From Bacillota bacterium (GTDB lineage Bacteria; Bacillota; Clostridia; Lachnospirales; Lachnospiraceae), in NCBI GenBank assembly GCA_023442465.1, contig JAEZZQ010000030.1, positions 310,001 through 374,000 of the forward strand: a stretch of DNA of 64,000 nucleotides, written 5' to 3'. Below are positions 48,928-57,616 of this stretch, in pieces. A model generated the notes under the pieces. It saw only the letters and a program-made list of their open reading frames with translations, was not told where the DNA came from and did not search any database. Made by a program: the position numbers and the translations under genes. Each line of letters opens with the position of its first letter. Position 1 is the first letter of the stretch.

Positions 48928-50979
48928 ATGACAGTACAGGAAGAAATTAAGAAACCCAAAAAACAGGCAAGAGAATTTAATACACTTTTTACGAAAATCC
49001 TTGTCACCATCGGAGGTCCGGTAATACTTTCCTATTTAGTTGTAGGCATTATTATCGTAGGAATTGTGATTGCCTTCGTGACACGTTTGAGCGAGAGTGA
49101 ACTGAGCGCCCAGTCACTGGCTGCATCGAATGAGGTGGAAGGATATTTTGCAAGATATGAGGAAATTACAGAACAGCTTTCCTTAAACAGCCAGATGGAA
49201 ATGTTGTTTACTGAGACTAAGCCGGGAACGAATATCGATCAGGCCGGCAGTTTCTCTGCGGTATATAAAACGCTCACCAATATCGAGGAAGCGAACTCCG
49301 ATACTATCTTGTCCGTTTGGGTGGCAGATGTCGATTCCAGTCAGATTGCGCAGTCGGACGGTGCTGTTTTAAATACCGGATGGGACATTACGACACGTTC
49401 CTGGTACATAGAACTTCTTGACAAAAACAGAACGATTATGACCGAACCTTACGAAGACAGCTTTACAAAAAAACAGATTGTCAGCGTAGTTTCCCCCGTA
49501 TATAAATCGGGCACATCCGAAATTATCGGTGTCACCGGATTAGATTTTGTTCTGGAGGGCCTGGCGGAGACTGTCGGAAGCTATACGTTAAGAAATACGG
49601 GATTTTATATTATGACAACCGGTACAGGACAGATTATTTACCATCCGGAAGCAGGATATGTTAATCTTAACGTTTCAGAGACGGATATGTCGGAAAATTT
49701 TAAAAATGCAATTTTATCAGGGACAATGGGAAGTATAAAATACATCTCCCACGGAATTGCCAGTCACGGTTATCTGGAACCGGTAGGCGATACCGGATGG
49801 ATAATGGCCACGGGCCTTCCGAATACGGAGTTTAATAAAGAATATTTAGTGGTGGCGGGAACGCTGCTGATTATATTCCTTTTGGCTATCCTTTGTATTT
49901 TCTTTATGATTCTGACAGTCTCGAAGTCAATCGTAAGACCGGTCAAGGAATTGACTGACACGGCAAATCTTATTGCAGAGGGAAATCTGGAGGTTGAAGC
50001 GAAGGTAACTTCCAAAGACGAAGTGGGGCAGATGGGAGAGGCCATTAACCGCACAGTGGTACAGTTAAGGCGTTATATTGCATATATACAAGAGATTGCC
50101 TCTGTTTTGGGAACTATGGCAGAAGGAGACATGCGTATTTATTTGGAACAGGATTATGTGGGAGAATTTGCTCCTATCAGAAAGGCTTTTGAAGAAATAT
50201 CAGCGTCTCTGAATCATACACTGTCTACCATCCGCCTGTCGGTCACGCAGGTAAGCAGCAGCTCAGAACAAGTTTCCGGCGGTGCACAGGCGCTTGCCTC
50301 AGGCTCTACGGAACAGGCGGCTACGGTGGAAGAGCTGAATGCTTCCTCTATTGAAATCGCAAGGCAGGCAGAAGAGAATTTGAATTTTGTCAAAGAAACT
50401 ACCAGGCAGTTGAAGCATACGGCAGATCGTTTGAATGTGGGTAATCAGCGCATGAAGCAGTTAACGGTAGCCATGGTGGATATTGAATCCTCTGCGAACC
50501 AGATTGCGGATATTACCAAAGTCATTGATGGGATAGCTTCCAAGACAAACCTGTTATCCTTAAATGCAGCTATTGAAGCGGCCAGGGCCGGAGAAGCGGG
50601 AAAAGGATTTGCTGTTGTGGCGGAGGAAGTGCGTGATTTGGCTCAGAAATCGGCAGAAGCGGCTAAGCAGACAGTACAACTGCTCCAGAACTCTTTGAAA
50701 GATGTGGAAACCGGTACAAAAATAGCAGAAGAGACGGCTCAATTTTTACAGGAGGTGGAAGTGGATACCTTGAAGGTGGTAGAAGGCATTTCCAGAATTG
50801 AGGAGGTATCTGCCGACCAGACGATTTCAATCGATCAGATCAGAGAAGGGCTCAACCAGGTTTCGGCAGTTATACAGAACAATGCGGCAACAGCGGAAGA
50901 GAACTCTGCCACAAGCGAGGAGATGGCTTCTCAGGCAGCGCTGCTGAATGAAGAGGTCAGTAAGTTTAAACTGCATTAA
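48928..50979 (+). CDS. methyl-accepting chemotaxis protein (Cache sensor)
   Basis: The 683-residue receptor has membrane segments at about 30-52 and 308-335. The periplasmic-side sensor between them looks like a double Cache domain (SVWVADVDSSQIAQSDG, SRSWYI-like TTRSWYIELL, ISPVY-like VSPVYKSGTSEIIGVTGLDF). A HAMP domain and a second HAMP-like stretch follow, then the signalling domain with the tip IDGIASKTNLLSLNAAIEAARAG. AAAGGAG precedes the ATG. The ligand is unknown. Confidence 0.92.
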   Translation: MTVQEEIKKPKKQAREFNTLFTKILVTIGGPVILSYLVVGIIIVGIVIAFVTRLSESELSAQSLAASNEVEGYFARYEEITEQLSLNSQMEMLFTETKPGTNIDQAGSFSAVYKTLTNIEEANSDTILSVWVADVDSSQIAQSDGAVLNTGWDITTRSWYIELLDKNRTIMTEPYEDSFTKKQIVSVVSPVYKSGTSEIIGVTGLDFVLEGLAETVGSYTLRNTGFYIMTTGTGQIIYHPEAGYVNLNVSETDMSENFKNAILSGTMGSIKYISHGIASHGYLEPVGDTGWIMATGLPNTEFNKEYLVVAGTLLIIFLLAILCIFFMILTVSKSIVRPVKELTDTANLIAEGNLEVEAKVTSKDEVGQMGEAINRTVVQLRRYIAYIQEIASVLGTMAEGDMRIYLEQDYVGEFAPIRKAFEEISASLNHTLSTIRLSVTQVSSSSEQVSGGAQALASGSTEQAATVEELNASSIEIARQAEENLNFVKETTRQLKHTADRLNVGNQRMKQLTVAMVDIESSANQIADITKVIDGIASKTNLLSLNAAIEAARAGEAGKGFAVVAEEVRDLAQKSAEAAKQTVQLLQNSLKDVETGTKIAEETAQFLQEVEVDTLKVVEGISRIEEVSADQTISIDQIREGLNQVSAVIQNNAATAEENSATSEEMASQAALLNEEVSKFKLH

Positions 50980-51028
50980 TGCTTCGGCAGGCCTTTGTCA
51001 TATACGACATCAAGGAAAGCAGCACGAT

Positions 51029-51067
51029 AAAAGCCGAGACCCGGTACGCTGGCGGGCCTTGGCTTTT
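51029..51067 (+). terminator. bidirectional terminator between mcp and flavin reductase
   Basis: AAAAGCC / GGCTTTT outer arms with an inner CCCG / CGGG pair. The A-run and T-run on the two sides fit termination of the converging mcp and flavin reductase transcripts. Confidence 0.75.
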
Positions 51068-51081
51068 CGCTTTCGTGAGAA

Positions 51082-51639
51082 CTAAAGAGAACCCCATGTC
51101 CCGAGGCTTTTCCCGTCCCATGAAAAATAAGTGGAGCAGGTAGTGCTGATAGGTGCGATTTTTTGAATCCGTTCCTCAACGCTCATGCTGTCATCGCTTA
51201 GGAATTCTTCGGCAAGAACATTTCGAATCTTGCATAACATCACTTCACCGCCATCCATTTGCATGGTGTTTACAACCTCCAATTCGAAGGCTACGGGGCT
51301 GCATGATAAAATGGGCACATTCAGAACCTGTCCTTGCTCTGTTTCCGGTTTGTGAGCGGCTTTCTCCTCGCTGTATCCGCCGGTGGTTCCCAAAAAGTCT
51401 GCAAGAGGCAGCATTTCTTCCGTTACCAGATTCGCGGAAAATACCTTTGTGGCATTGATTCTATCCTTCGTCAGCTTCTCACCGCCGATACATGCCATTA
51501 CGCCTACTTCTTTATCCCAGTAGTAGCTGAACCAGCAAAAGAGCCCGAAGTTCGGTGTGCCGTCTTCCTTATACGTACCATATAAAAACAGCGTTTGCGG
51601 GCAGAAATCGTTAGATATGGGCATTGATTTTTTGCTCAT
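51082..51639 (-). CDS. flavin reductase family protein
   Basis: The 185-residue protein fits the flavin-reductase-like FMN-binding split-barrel family. It has TLFLYGTYKEDGTPNFGLFCWFSYY near the N-terminus, KLTKDRINATKVFSANLVTEEM, and CSPVAFELEV. AAGGAGG precedes the start, which abuts the MarR stop codon. It may reduce a flavin or quinone-like compound under control of the MarR gene. Confidence 0.82.
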   Translation of the reverse strand: MSKKSMPISNDFCPQTLFLYGTYKEDGTPNFGLFCWFSYYWDKEVGVMACIGGEKLTKDRINATKVFSANLVTEEMLPLADFLGTTGGYSEEKAAHKPETEQGQVLNVPILSCSPVAFELEVVNTMQMDGGEVMLCKIRNVLAEEFLSDDSMSVEERIQKIAPISTTCSTYFSWDGKSLGTWGSL

Positions 51640-52071
51640 TTAATTTACCTCCTTTAAATTTTCCAGAATTCTTGTTAGTTGCTTTTCGAATTGAACGATT
51701 TCTTGTCCGGTAAAAGCTTTATAATAAATTTCATTCATCCGCCTGGAAACCTGATCGTACTTTTCTTGTAATCCTCGTGCTTTTTCTGTTAAGACAATCA
51801 AATTTTTCCTACGGTCTGTTTCGTCCGGAACGCGCATGATCAAGTCTGCTTCGGCCATCCGGTCCAGCATACTGGTTAAGGTGGTATTCGCCAAGCCTAC
51901 CTGGGCGGCTAGCTCCACGATGGATATCCGGTCCGTTTGCCAAAGAACATATAATATTTTGCCCTGTGCACCGTTGAATTCGTCGATATTTTCTTCGGAT
52001 AATATCCTTTCGAAGATTCGCCCTCCAATTTGTTTTATTTGTGTAATTAGAAATCCTCCTTGTGTATCCAT
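51640..52071 (-). CDS. MarR family regulator
   Basis: The 143-residue protein has the winged helix-turn-helix ISIVELAAQVGLANTTLTSMLDRMAEADLIMRVPDETDRRK (residues about 48-88), with the wing DETDRRKNLIVLT typical of MarR. AGGAGG precedes the start. It leads a two-gene operon with the flavin reductase and probably represses it. Confidence 0.92.
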   Translation of the reverse strand: MDTQGGFLITQIKQIGGRIFERILSEENIDEFNGAQGKILYVLWQTDRISIVELAAQVGLANTTLTSMLDRMAEADLIMRVPDETDRRKNLIVLTEKARGLQEKYDQVSRRMNEIYYKAFTGQEIVQFEKQLTRILENLKEVN

Positions 52072-52089
52072 GAAAAAGCCCTCCTATAT

Positions 52090-52125
52090 AGGAATATATT
52101 ATATGGTATGAAAAAAGTCAATAAA
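52090..52125 (-). promoter_or_regulatory. promoter and candidate operator of the marR operon
   Basis: On the minus strand TTGACT and TATATT are 17 bases apart (reading from about 52123 down to 52095). The palindrome CCTATATAGG lies just downstream, next to the ribosome-binding site, and may be the MarR operator. Confidence 0.55.
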
Positions 52126-52163
52126 TATTTATGCATGTGCGTATAGGAGTCTGGAAAAACATG

Positions 52164-52192
52164 TTGACAAAAATAATATAATGCGATAGCAT
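52164..52192 (+). promoter_or_regulatory. promoter of the mutS2-like leader
   Basis: A perfect TTGACA (52164-52169) and TAGCAT (52187-52192) are 17 bases apart. A TATAAT at 52177 has no -35 at the right distance. The leader ORF begins 33 bases downstream. Confidence 0.6.
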
Positions 52193-52224
52193 AAAGTCAT
52201 TATTAGGAAAAAAGAGGTATGTTC

Positions 52225-52263
52225 ATGTTGCGTGAGTCGGTATTGGAGAACACAACTAACTAA
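52225..52263 (+). CDS. leader peptide MLRESVLENTTN
   Basis: Twelve codons with AAGAGG seven bases upstream; an in-frame ATG two codons earlier is too close to that site. It ends Glu-Asn-Thr-Thr-Asn-stop. A long structured leader follows it before the mutS2-like gene. Confidence 0.65.
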   Translation: MLRESVLENTTN

Positions 52264-52480
52264 ATAGTTGAAAAGGTAAGGCGTTAGCGGTTGCGCTATG
52301 AGTCTGCCCTTTTATCGGTGAATGAAGCCGGTGTATCTGCTATACTGAATGCTTAACCCTTGCGTGGCAAGAGTTCATACACTTCAAATAGACGTTTGTA
52401 TTATTTAGACTCTTTGAAAGGCATGACGGTATCGTTATGCTTTTTTCTTGATTTATGCTTATTTTTGCAGAGTCTATTTA
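52264..52480 (+). promoter_or_regulatory. attenuator of the mutS2-like gene
   Basis: After the leader ORF come a hairpin AAAAGG...CCTTTT enclosing TAGCG / CGCTA (52271-52313) and CTTGC / GCAAG (52359-52371). Next is a terminator (52417-52446), flanked by an 8-bp perfect pair TAGACTCT / AGAGTCTA (52406-52413 and 52469-52476). The gene starts 140 bases further on. Leader translation could shift these structures. Confidence 0.6.
52417..52446 (+). terminator. attenuator terminator before the mutS2-like gene
   Basis: The stem AAAGGCATGACG / CGTTATGCTTTT (with G-U pairs) has a GTAT loop and runs into six T. Confidence 0.78.
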
Positions 52481-52615
52481 CTATAGGTCGTTTTATTTAT
52501 GAGCGCTGAAGAGGCATGTCTTTTAGACGGATACTTTAGCGTTCATTTTGTTCGAATAAGGGAGTCTTGTGCAGCCTGCGCCTTCTGAAGAGGGAATCGA
52601 AGGAAGGATGGAGAA

Positions 52616-54523
52616 ATGTTGAATACAGAAAAAATATTGGAATTTCATACGGTAAAAGAAAAGTTAATGGAATTGGCATACACGGATCATGCGAAGGAAG
52701 AAATCAAAGCTTTGAAGCCTTATCTGTCAGAAAGCGAGCTGCAGGCGAAAATGCGGGATACGACGGAAGCGAGGCTGCTTGTGGAAAAAGCAGGAAATCC
52801 GCCCTTAACGTCCTTGAAGGGCATCGGTGAATTGATACAGATTGCGGAGAAGGGCGGCTGTCTGACGGAAGAGCAATTAGAAACGGTAGGTGTTTCCCTA
52901 ACCGGCGTTAAGCGCCTGAAGGATTATTTAAATCGCTGCAAGCAGTACGGTTTGAGCATTCCCTATTATGAGGAAAATCTGGATTCGCTGGAGGAAATCA
53001 GGGACGAAATACAGAGAAAAATCCGAGACGGCAAAGTGGACGATTATGCTTCCAAGCTGCTTAAGGACTTAAGGAGCAGTATAAGCCTGACCGAAAGCAA
53101 AATGCGCGATAAAGCGGACAACGTAATGCGTGTAAATAAGGAATATATGTCGGACAGCTTTAGCACTATACGAAACGGACATATCTGTATTCCTGTAAAA
53201 AAGGAATATAAGATGAAGATTGCAGGAACGGCCGTAGATAAATCCGCCACCGGAAATACCATATTTATGGAGCCGGCTGCTGTGGGGCAGTATTATGAAG
53301 AGCTTCAGGGAATGGAAATAGATGAAGAGAACGAAGTAAGAAGAATTCTGTATTCTCTGACGGCAATGCTTGCCGGTGTGGCAGAAATCATGGAACGGAA
53401 TAATAAGACGATAGAAAAGTTGGACTTCATGTTCGCAAAAGGAAAGCTCAGCCTTGAGTATAATGGCGTACAGCCTGCTATCAATACCGAAAGAAGAATC
53501 CGCCTGGCAGGGGGAAGACATCCGTTGATGGACCCGGAAATCAATATCCCTCTGGAATTCCGGATTGGAAACGGTACGAACGGTATCGTAATTACCGGAC
53601 CGAATACGGGAGGAAAAACGGTGGCGATTAAGACGGTGGCATTGAACTGTATGATGGCCCAATGCGGACTCCATGTAACTTGTAAAGAAGCCGATATTTG
53701 TATGAACGATGCTTATCTGTGCGATATCGGGGACGGTCAGAATATTTCCGAGAACCTTTCCACCTTCTCGGCGCATATTACCAATGTTCTGGATATATTG
53801 AAAAGAGCGGGCAGGGACAGCCTTGTAATTATGGATGAGCTGGGTTCCGGCACCGACCCGGCGGAGGGCATGGGAATTGCTATCGCCGTCTTGGAGGAGC
53901 TGAAAAAAAGCGGCGCCCTATATCTGGTCACAACACATTATCCTGAAATAAAAAAATATGCGGACAACGCGGAGGGAGTGGTGAATGCCAGAATGACCTT
54001 TGATAAAGAAAGCTTAAAGCCCTTATACCAGATGGTGATCGGAGAAGCAGGAGAAAGCTGTGCGTTCTATATTGCCGGCAAGCTGGGGATGCCTGCCTCC
54101 ATGCTGCGGCGTGCGGCAAAGGAGGCCTATGGAGATAACCCGCCGGAAGAACTGAATCTCCCTCCCGCGGCCGAAGAGGTTAAGAAGGAGGCCGGAGAGC
54201 ACATCCGTAAAAAGAAGGACCTGTCTAACCGTCAGACGGCAGCTATGCAGTTTCAGCTAGGGGACAGCGTCATGATTTATCCCGAGAAAAAAATCGGAAT
54301 TGTCTGCCAGACGGCGGATGAAAAAGGGGTGCTGCGCATACAGCTTCAGAATAAGAAAATTTATATCAACCATAAGCGGATAAAGCTGCACGTAGCGGCA
54401 ACGCAACTGTATCCGGAGGATTATGATTTTTCCATCATTTTTGATTCGGTGGAAAATCGAAAATTAAGGCATCAAATGGAGAGGAAGCATGTAGAGGACA
54501 AAAGCTTGACGATAGAAGAGTAG
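52616..54523 (+). CDS. MutS2-like ATPase lacking the Smr domain
   Basis: The 635-residue protein aligns with MutS2: helical lever region, then the ABC-type ATPase with Walker A GPNTGGKTV, the DGQNISENLSTFSAHI segment and Walker B LVIMDELGSGTDP, and a coiled-coil clamp. A C-terminal KOW-like part follows (QLGDSVMIYPEKKIGIVCQT). It ends without the LDLRG Smr nuclease domain, about 150 residues short of full MutS2. MutS2 of Bacillus subtilis binds and splits collided ribosomes; a related role here is inferred. Start: GGATGGAG before ATG 52616. Confidence 0.88.
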   Translation: MLNTEKILEFHTVKEKLMELAYTDHAKEEIKALKPYLSESELQAKMRDTTEARLLVEKAGNPPLTSLKGIGELIQIAEKGGCLTEEQLETVGVSLTGVKRLKDYLNRCKQYGLSIPYYEENLDSLEEIRDEIQRKIRDGKVDDYASKLLKDLRSSISLTESKMRDKADNVMRVNKEYMSDSFSTIRNGHICIPVKKEYKMKIAGTAVDKSATGNTIFMEPAAVGQYYEELQGMEIDEENEVRRILYSLTAMLAGVAEIMERNNKTIEKLDFMFAKGKLSLEYNGVQPAINTERRIRLAGGRHPLMDPEINIPLEFRIGNGTNGIVITGPNTGGKTVAIKTVALNCMMAQCGLHVTCKEADICMNDAYLCDIGDGQNISENLSTFSAHITNVLDILKRAGRDSLVIMDELGSGTDPAEGMGIAIAVLEELKKSGALYLVTTHYPEIKKYADNAEGVVNARMTFDKESLKPLYQMVIGEAGESCAFYIAGKLGMPASMLRRAAKEAYGDNPPEELNLPPAAEEVKKEAGEHIRKKKDLSNRQTAAMQFQLGDSVMIYPEKKIGIVCQTADEKGVLRIQLQNKKIYINHKRIKLHVAATQLYPEDYDFSIIFDSVENRKLRHQMERKHVEDKSLTIEE

Positions 54524-54601
54524 ATGTGGTTTTGATAGTATATATTGCGAAAATTTTATGCTATAATTGAAAAATCAATTCATGCAAAAGGGAGAGACGC
54601 A

Positions 54602-55036
54602 ATGATACGTGAAATTGAAAGAAAAGATTTTTCCGGGCTTATGCAGCTTTATACCCAGCTCCATGGCAACTCCATACCGGAGGCCGCTCGGGATCTGGAG
54701 TGCATATGGGAGCAGATTCTGGATGATACCTTCCATCATATTATAGTGGCGGAAGAAGACGGGAAAATCGTATCCTCATGCGTATGTGTTATCATTCCGA
54801 ATCTCACCCATAATCAACAGCCGTATGCCTTCATTGAGAACGTTATTACCGACGGAGCGTATAGAAAAAGGGGGCTGGCGACGGCCTGCCTGAACTATGC
54901 GAAGGATTTGGCCGTAAAAGAAAACTGCTATAAATTGATGCTTCTTACCGGAGCAAAAGAAGAAAGCACCCTGAGGTTTTATGAGCAGGCGGGATACAAT
55001 AGGAAGGATAAGACCGCATTTATTCAATGGATATAG
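54602..55036 (+). CDS. GNAT family acetyltransferase
   Basis: The 144-residue protein begins MIREIERKDFSGLMQLYTQL. It has the acetyl-CoA site ENVITDGAYRKRGLATACLNYAKDLA and the C-terminal LLTGAKEESTLRFYEQAGY. AGGGAG precedes ATG 54602. The substrate is unknown. Confidence 0.88.
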   Translation: MIREIERKDFSGLMQLYTQLHGNSIPEAARDLECIWEQILDDTFHHIIVAEEDGKIVSSCVCVIIPNLTHNQQPYAFIENVITDGAYRKRGLATACLNYAKDLAVKENCYKLMLLTGAKEESTLRFYEQAGYNRKDKTAFIQWI

Positions 55037-55072
55037 ATTTGAGAATTTTGATGGGAGATTATTCAGTATATT

Positions 55073-56011
55073 ATGAATTTTTATTTTGCCCCTTTGGAGG
55101 GAATTACCGGATATATTTTTAGAAATGCCTACAACGCCTTTTTTCCTTGTATAGATAAATATTTTACCCCTTTTTTGTCTCCAAACCAGAATCGTGCGTT
55201 AAGCCCGAAGGAAATGAAGGATATTCTGCCAAAGCACAACGAGGGAATGTATGTAGTTCCTCAGATTCTTACAAACAATGCGGAGCATTTTGTTCGGGCA
55301 GCAAAGGAACTTAAGGAAGAATACGGCTATTGTGAAGTGAATTTGAACCTTGGCTGTCCCTCGGGCACCGTGGTGGCCAAAGGAAAGGGTGCAGGATTTC
55401 TTGCAAAACATGAAGAGTTGGATGCTTTTTTTGAACAGGTATTTGAAGCTTCCGATTCAAAAATTTCCGTGAAGACGAGAATCGGAAAGGAGTCGCCGGA
55501 AGAATTTTATGGACTGATGTATATATTTAATAAATATCCGTTTCATGAACTGATCGTTCACCCAAGGATACAGACGGATTATTATAACAATACGCCGAAT
55601 AAAGAAATGTTCGGCTATGCGATTTCAGCCAGCAAAAATCCGTTATGCTACAACGGAGATATCGTCACGAAGCAGGATTACCGGCAGCTTTGCGAGGAGT
55701 TCCCTCAGATAAACAGCGTGATGCTCGGCAGAGGCTTGCTGAGAGATCCTTCGCTCATAGAAAGAATAAAAGGTGAGTCAGGGACGGATAAAGGACAGCT
55801 TAAGGCGTTCCATGATAAGCTGTATGCCGACTATAAGGAGGCGTTTGCCGGTGATGTCAATCTTCTGTTCAAGATGAAGGAATTGTGGTTTTACATGATT
55901 CACATGTTCCCCGAAGGCGAAAAATATTTAAAAAAGATAAGAAAGGCGTCGAGGCTATGCGACTATGAGGAAATAGCGGATAGACTGTTTCGGGAGCAGG
56001 AAATAAAGTAG
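55073..56011 (+). CDS. dus: tRNA-dihydrouridine synthase
   Basis: Dus enzymes reduce uridines in tRNA using FMN. The 312-residue protein begins MNFYFAPLEGITGYIFRNA and has the catalytic Cys in NLNLGCPSGTVVAKGKGAGF, SVKTRIG, LIVHPRIQTDYY and MLGRGLLRDP. It belongs to the DusA/B/C superfamily, but I cannot tell the subtype. GGGAG is further upstream than usual. Confidence 0.92.
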   Translation: MNFYFAPLEGITGYIFRNAYNAFFPCIDKYFTPFLSPNQNRALSPKEMKDILPKHNEGMYVVPQILTNNAEHFVRAAKELKEEYGYCEVNLNLGCPSGTVVAKGKGAGFLAKHEELDAFFEQVFEASDSKISVKTRIGKESPEEFYGLMYIFNKYPFHELIVHPRIQTDYYNNTPNKEMFGYAISASKNPLCYNGDIVTKQDYRQLCEEFPQINSVMLGRGLLRDPSLIERIKGESGTDKGQLKAFHDKLYADYKEAFAGDVNLLFKMKELWFYMIHMFPEGEKYLKKIRKASRLCDYEEIADRLFREQEIK

Positions 56012-56361
56012 GGCAATTCTTTGCTGGTAAAAAATATGACATTCCGGTAGCGTATTGTGATGATTTCGTCCATGGAGAGAACCATGCAATAAAAAGTTCC
56101 ATGCGGTTTTACGTTTGAAATATGGATTGAAATGATACGTGGATGAAGTTTTCCGGAGATAACTGTCTTGCGAGCTTCGGACAAATAAGAGAAGATTATT
56201 GTACGAATGGTGCAAAGTAACAATAATATGCAAGAAATAGCAAGGAAAAGCCGAGACATAAGTCGGAAAATTATATAGAATATAAAAGAAATATAAATCC
56301 ATCTTTTTGCGCTGCAAAATGACAGTGGGGAGTTATGTTTTAAATCGCATTTTCTTTTGAG
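56012..56361 (+). other. gene-free stretch after dus
   Basis: About 350 bases with no convincing frame, repeat or promoter on either strand. Confidence 0.5.
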
Positions 56362-56406
56362 GAAGTGGCCGCATGACTTTAGGGTATATGCGGCCGCTTC
56401 TTCGTT
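56362..56406 (+). terminator. intrinsic terminator between dus and greA
   Basis: A 13-bp stem GAAGTGGCCGCAT / ATGCGGCCGCTTC (one G-T mismatch position) with a 13-base loop, followed by TTCGTTT. Confidence 0.8.
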
Positions 56407-56519
56407 TAACAGGGGAGTGGTTACTTTTCACTTAATTGCTATTTTTCTCGATTTGGGATAAAATAAAGAAAACGAAAACACATCGGTATATTATTTATAT
56501 ACGCGGTGTGTTCTTTGTT

Positions 56520-56557
56520 AACATAAGAGCAATTTGCGAAGTGGGTTGCTCGTTGTT
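56520..56557 (+). repeat. 38-bp dispersed palindromic repeat, copy B
   Basis: It matches copy A at 8388-8425 at 35 of 38 bases. Here the outer palindrome extends further (AACATAA / TTATGTT). It lies 30 bases upstream of greA. A shorter match (TGCTCGTTGTTA) overlaps the -35 of the LacI-fusion promoter at about 58608-58618. Confidence 0.75.
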
Positions 56558-56586
56558 ATGTTTAATAATGGGGAGGAATTAGGATT

Positions 56587-57090
56587 ATGAACAATCAGCT
56601 TACCTTGAACGATATTAAAAGAATGGAAGAAGAAATTGAACATAGGAAATTGGTAATTCGCAAGGAGGCGCTGGAGGCGGTAAAGGAGGCCAGGGCTCAT
56701 GGGGACCTTAGCGAAAACTTTGAATATTATGCGGCTAAGCGGGAGAAGAATAAAAATGAAAGCCGGATTCGTTTTCTTGAGAGGATGATAAAGACTGCGG
56801 AGATTATTTCTGATGAATCGAAAGAGGATGAGATCGGAGTTAATAATACGGTAGAGGTGATGTTTGAAGAGGATGGAACCTTGGAGAGTTATAAGATTGT
56901 GACAACTATGAGGGGGAATTCCCTGGAAGGACTTATTAGTACCGAGTCGCCGATCGGGAAGGCGCTGATAGGGCATAAGGTGGGAGACCGGGTGTGCGTG
57001 CAGGTGAATGATCGTTTTAGTTATTATGTTGTTGTGAGGAAAATAGAGAAGACGGTGGATGATGGGACGGATAAGATAAGGAGTTTTTAG
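56587..57090 (+). CDS. greA: GreA/GreB family transcription elongation factor
   Basis: Gre factors restart backtracked RNA polymerase by stimulating transcript cleavage. The 167-residue protein has the N-terminal coiled coil with the acidic tip motif HGDLSENFEYYAAK (residues about 38-51) and a C-terminal FKBP-like domain (SPIGKALIGHKVGDRVCV). GGGGAGG precedes the ATG. It may be the only or a second Gre copy. Confidence 0.92.
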   Translation: MNNQLTLNDIKRMEEEIEHRKLVIRKEALEAVKEARAHGDLSENFEYYAAKREKNKNESRIRFLERMIKTAEIISDESKEDEIGVNNTVEVMFEEDGTLESYKIVTTMRGNSLEGLISTESPIGKALIGHKVGDRVCVQVNDRFSYYVVVRKIEKTVDDGTDKIRSF

Positions 57091-57100
57091 GAGGGTTGTG

Positions 57101-57332
57101 AGAGCCTTTCTTCGGTGGATTAGGTTTCTGTTCCGGCGCTTGCGGCTGTATTTTCTAAACGGAACCGGGTATGCGGTGGGGGCGGACGGGCCGGCAGCAA
57201 AGTACATCCATGTACTGTGCTGCCTAAACGCCGCATCCTTGCGGCGTTTTCCCTGGGTGTCGGGGGTTCCGTTAAGAAAATGCAAGCCGCTCGCTGACGG
57301 ACCTGAAACCTAATCCACCGAAGAAAGGCTCT
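57101..57332 (+). repeat. 232-bp foldback element after greA
   Basis: The ends are perfect 28-bp inverted repeats (57101-57128 and 57305-57332, outer AGAGCCTTTC / GAAAGGCTCT). The arms continue imperfectly for about 38 more bases, sharing ATTTTCT-AACGGAACC. The interior holds GTACAT / ATGTAC within GGCAGCA / TGCTGCC, and AACGCCGCA / TGCGGCGTT. A run of seven T follows the right arm, so it can also end greA transcription. I find no flanking direct repeat. Confidence 0.8.
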
Positions 57333-57486
57333 TTTTTTGCCTTGAAATTGCACATAAAATCGGCGAAGGTTACGGGCTTCACTGCCGCTCCGAAGGTAGG
57401 AGAGGGGGAGGGGAACGGAGGAAGAAATAAGGGGGAGATAAAAATTAAAAGGAATTAAAAAGTGTATGGGGATAATGTTTAAAATA
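57333..57486 (+). other. purine-rich gap before rbsK
   Basis: A stretch rich in A and G on the plus strand (57395-57450) without genes or clear signals. Confidence 0.4.
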
Positions 57487-57488
57487 TA

Positions 57489-57516
57489 TTGACAATTGTG
57501 GGAAAAGGTGTAGTAT
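57489..57516 (+). promoter_or_regulatory. promoter of the ribokinase gene
   Basis: A perfect TTGACA (57489-57494) and TAGTAT (57511-57516) are 16 bases apart, about 100 bases upstream of rbsK. Confidence 0.65.
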
Positions 57517-57529
57517 GAAAATATAGAGA

Positions 57530-57563
57530 AAATTATTTAGGAAATATATTTCGAAAATAATTT
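57530..57563 (+). promoter_or_regulatory. 34-bp palindrome, candidate operator
   Basis: Outer arms AAATTATTT / AAATAATTT and a perfect inner 12-base palindrome GAAATATATTTC, separated by two mismatched bases on each side. It starts 14 bases after the -10, where a repressor would block transcription. The LacI fusion encoded downstream is the obvious candidate to bind it. Confidence 0.65.
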
Positions 57564-57616
57564 GTGATCGGATAGAAATTCAATAACCTCTTATATAGAG
57601 GAAGGAGATTTGTAAG

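Noticed and set aside
56418..56432. A fourth copy of the GTTACTGTTCAC terminus
   Set aside because: GTTACTTTTCAC has one mismatch but no partner inverted repeat or flanking duplication nearby.
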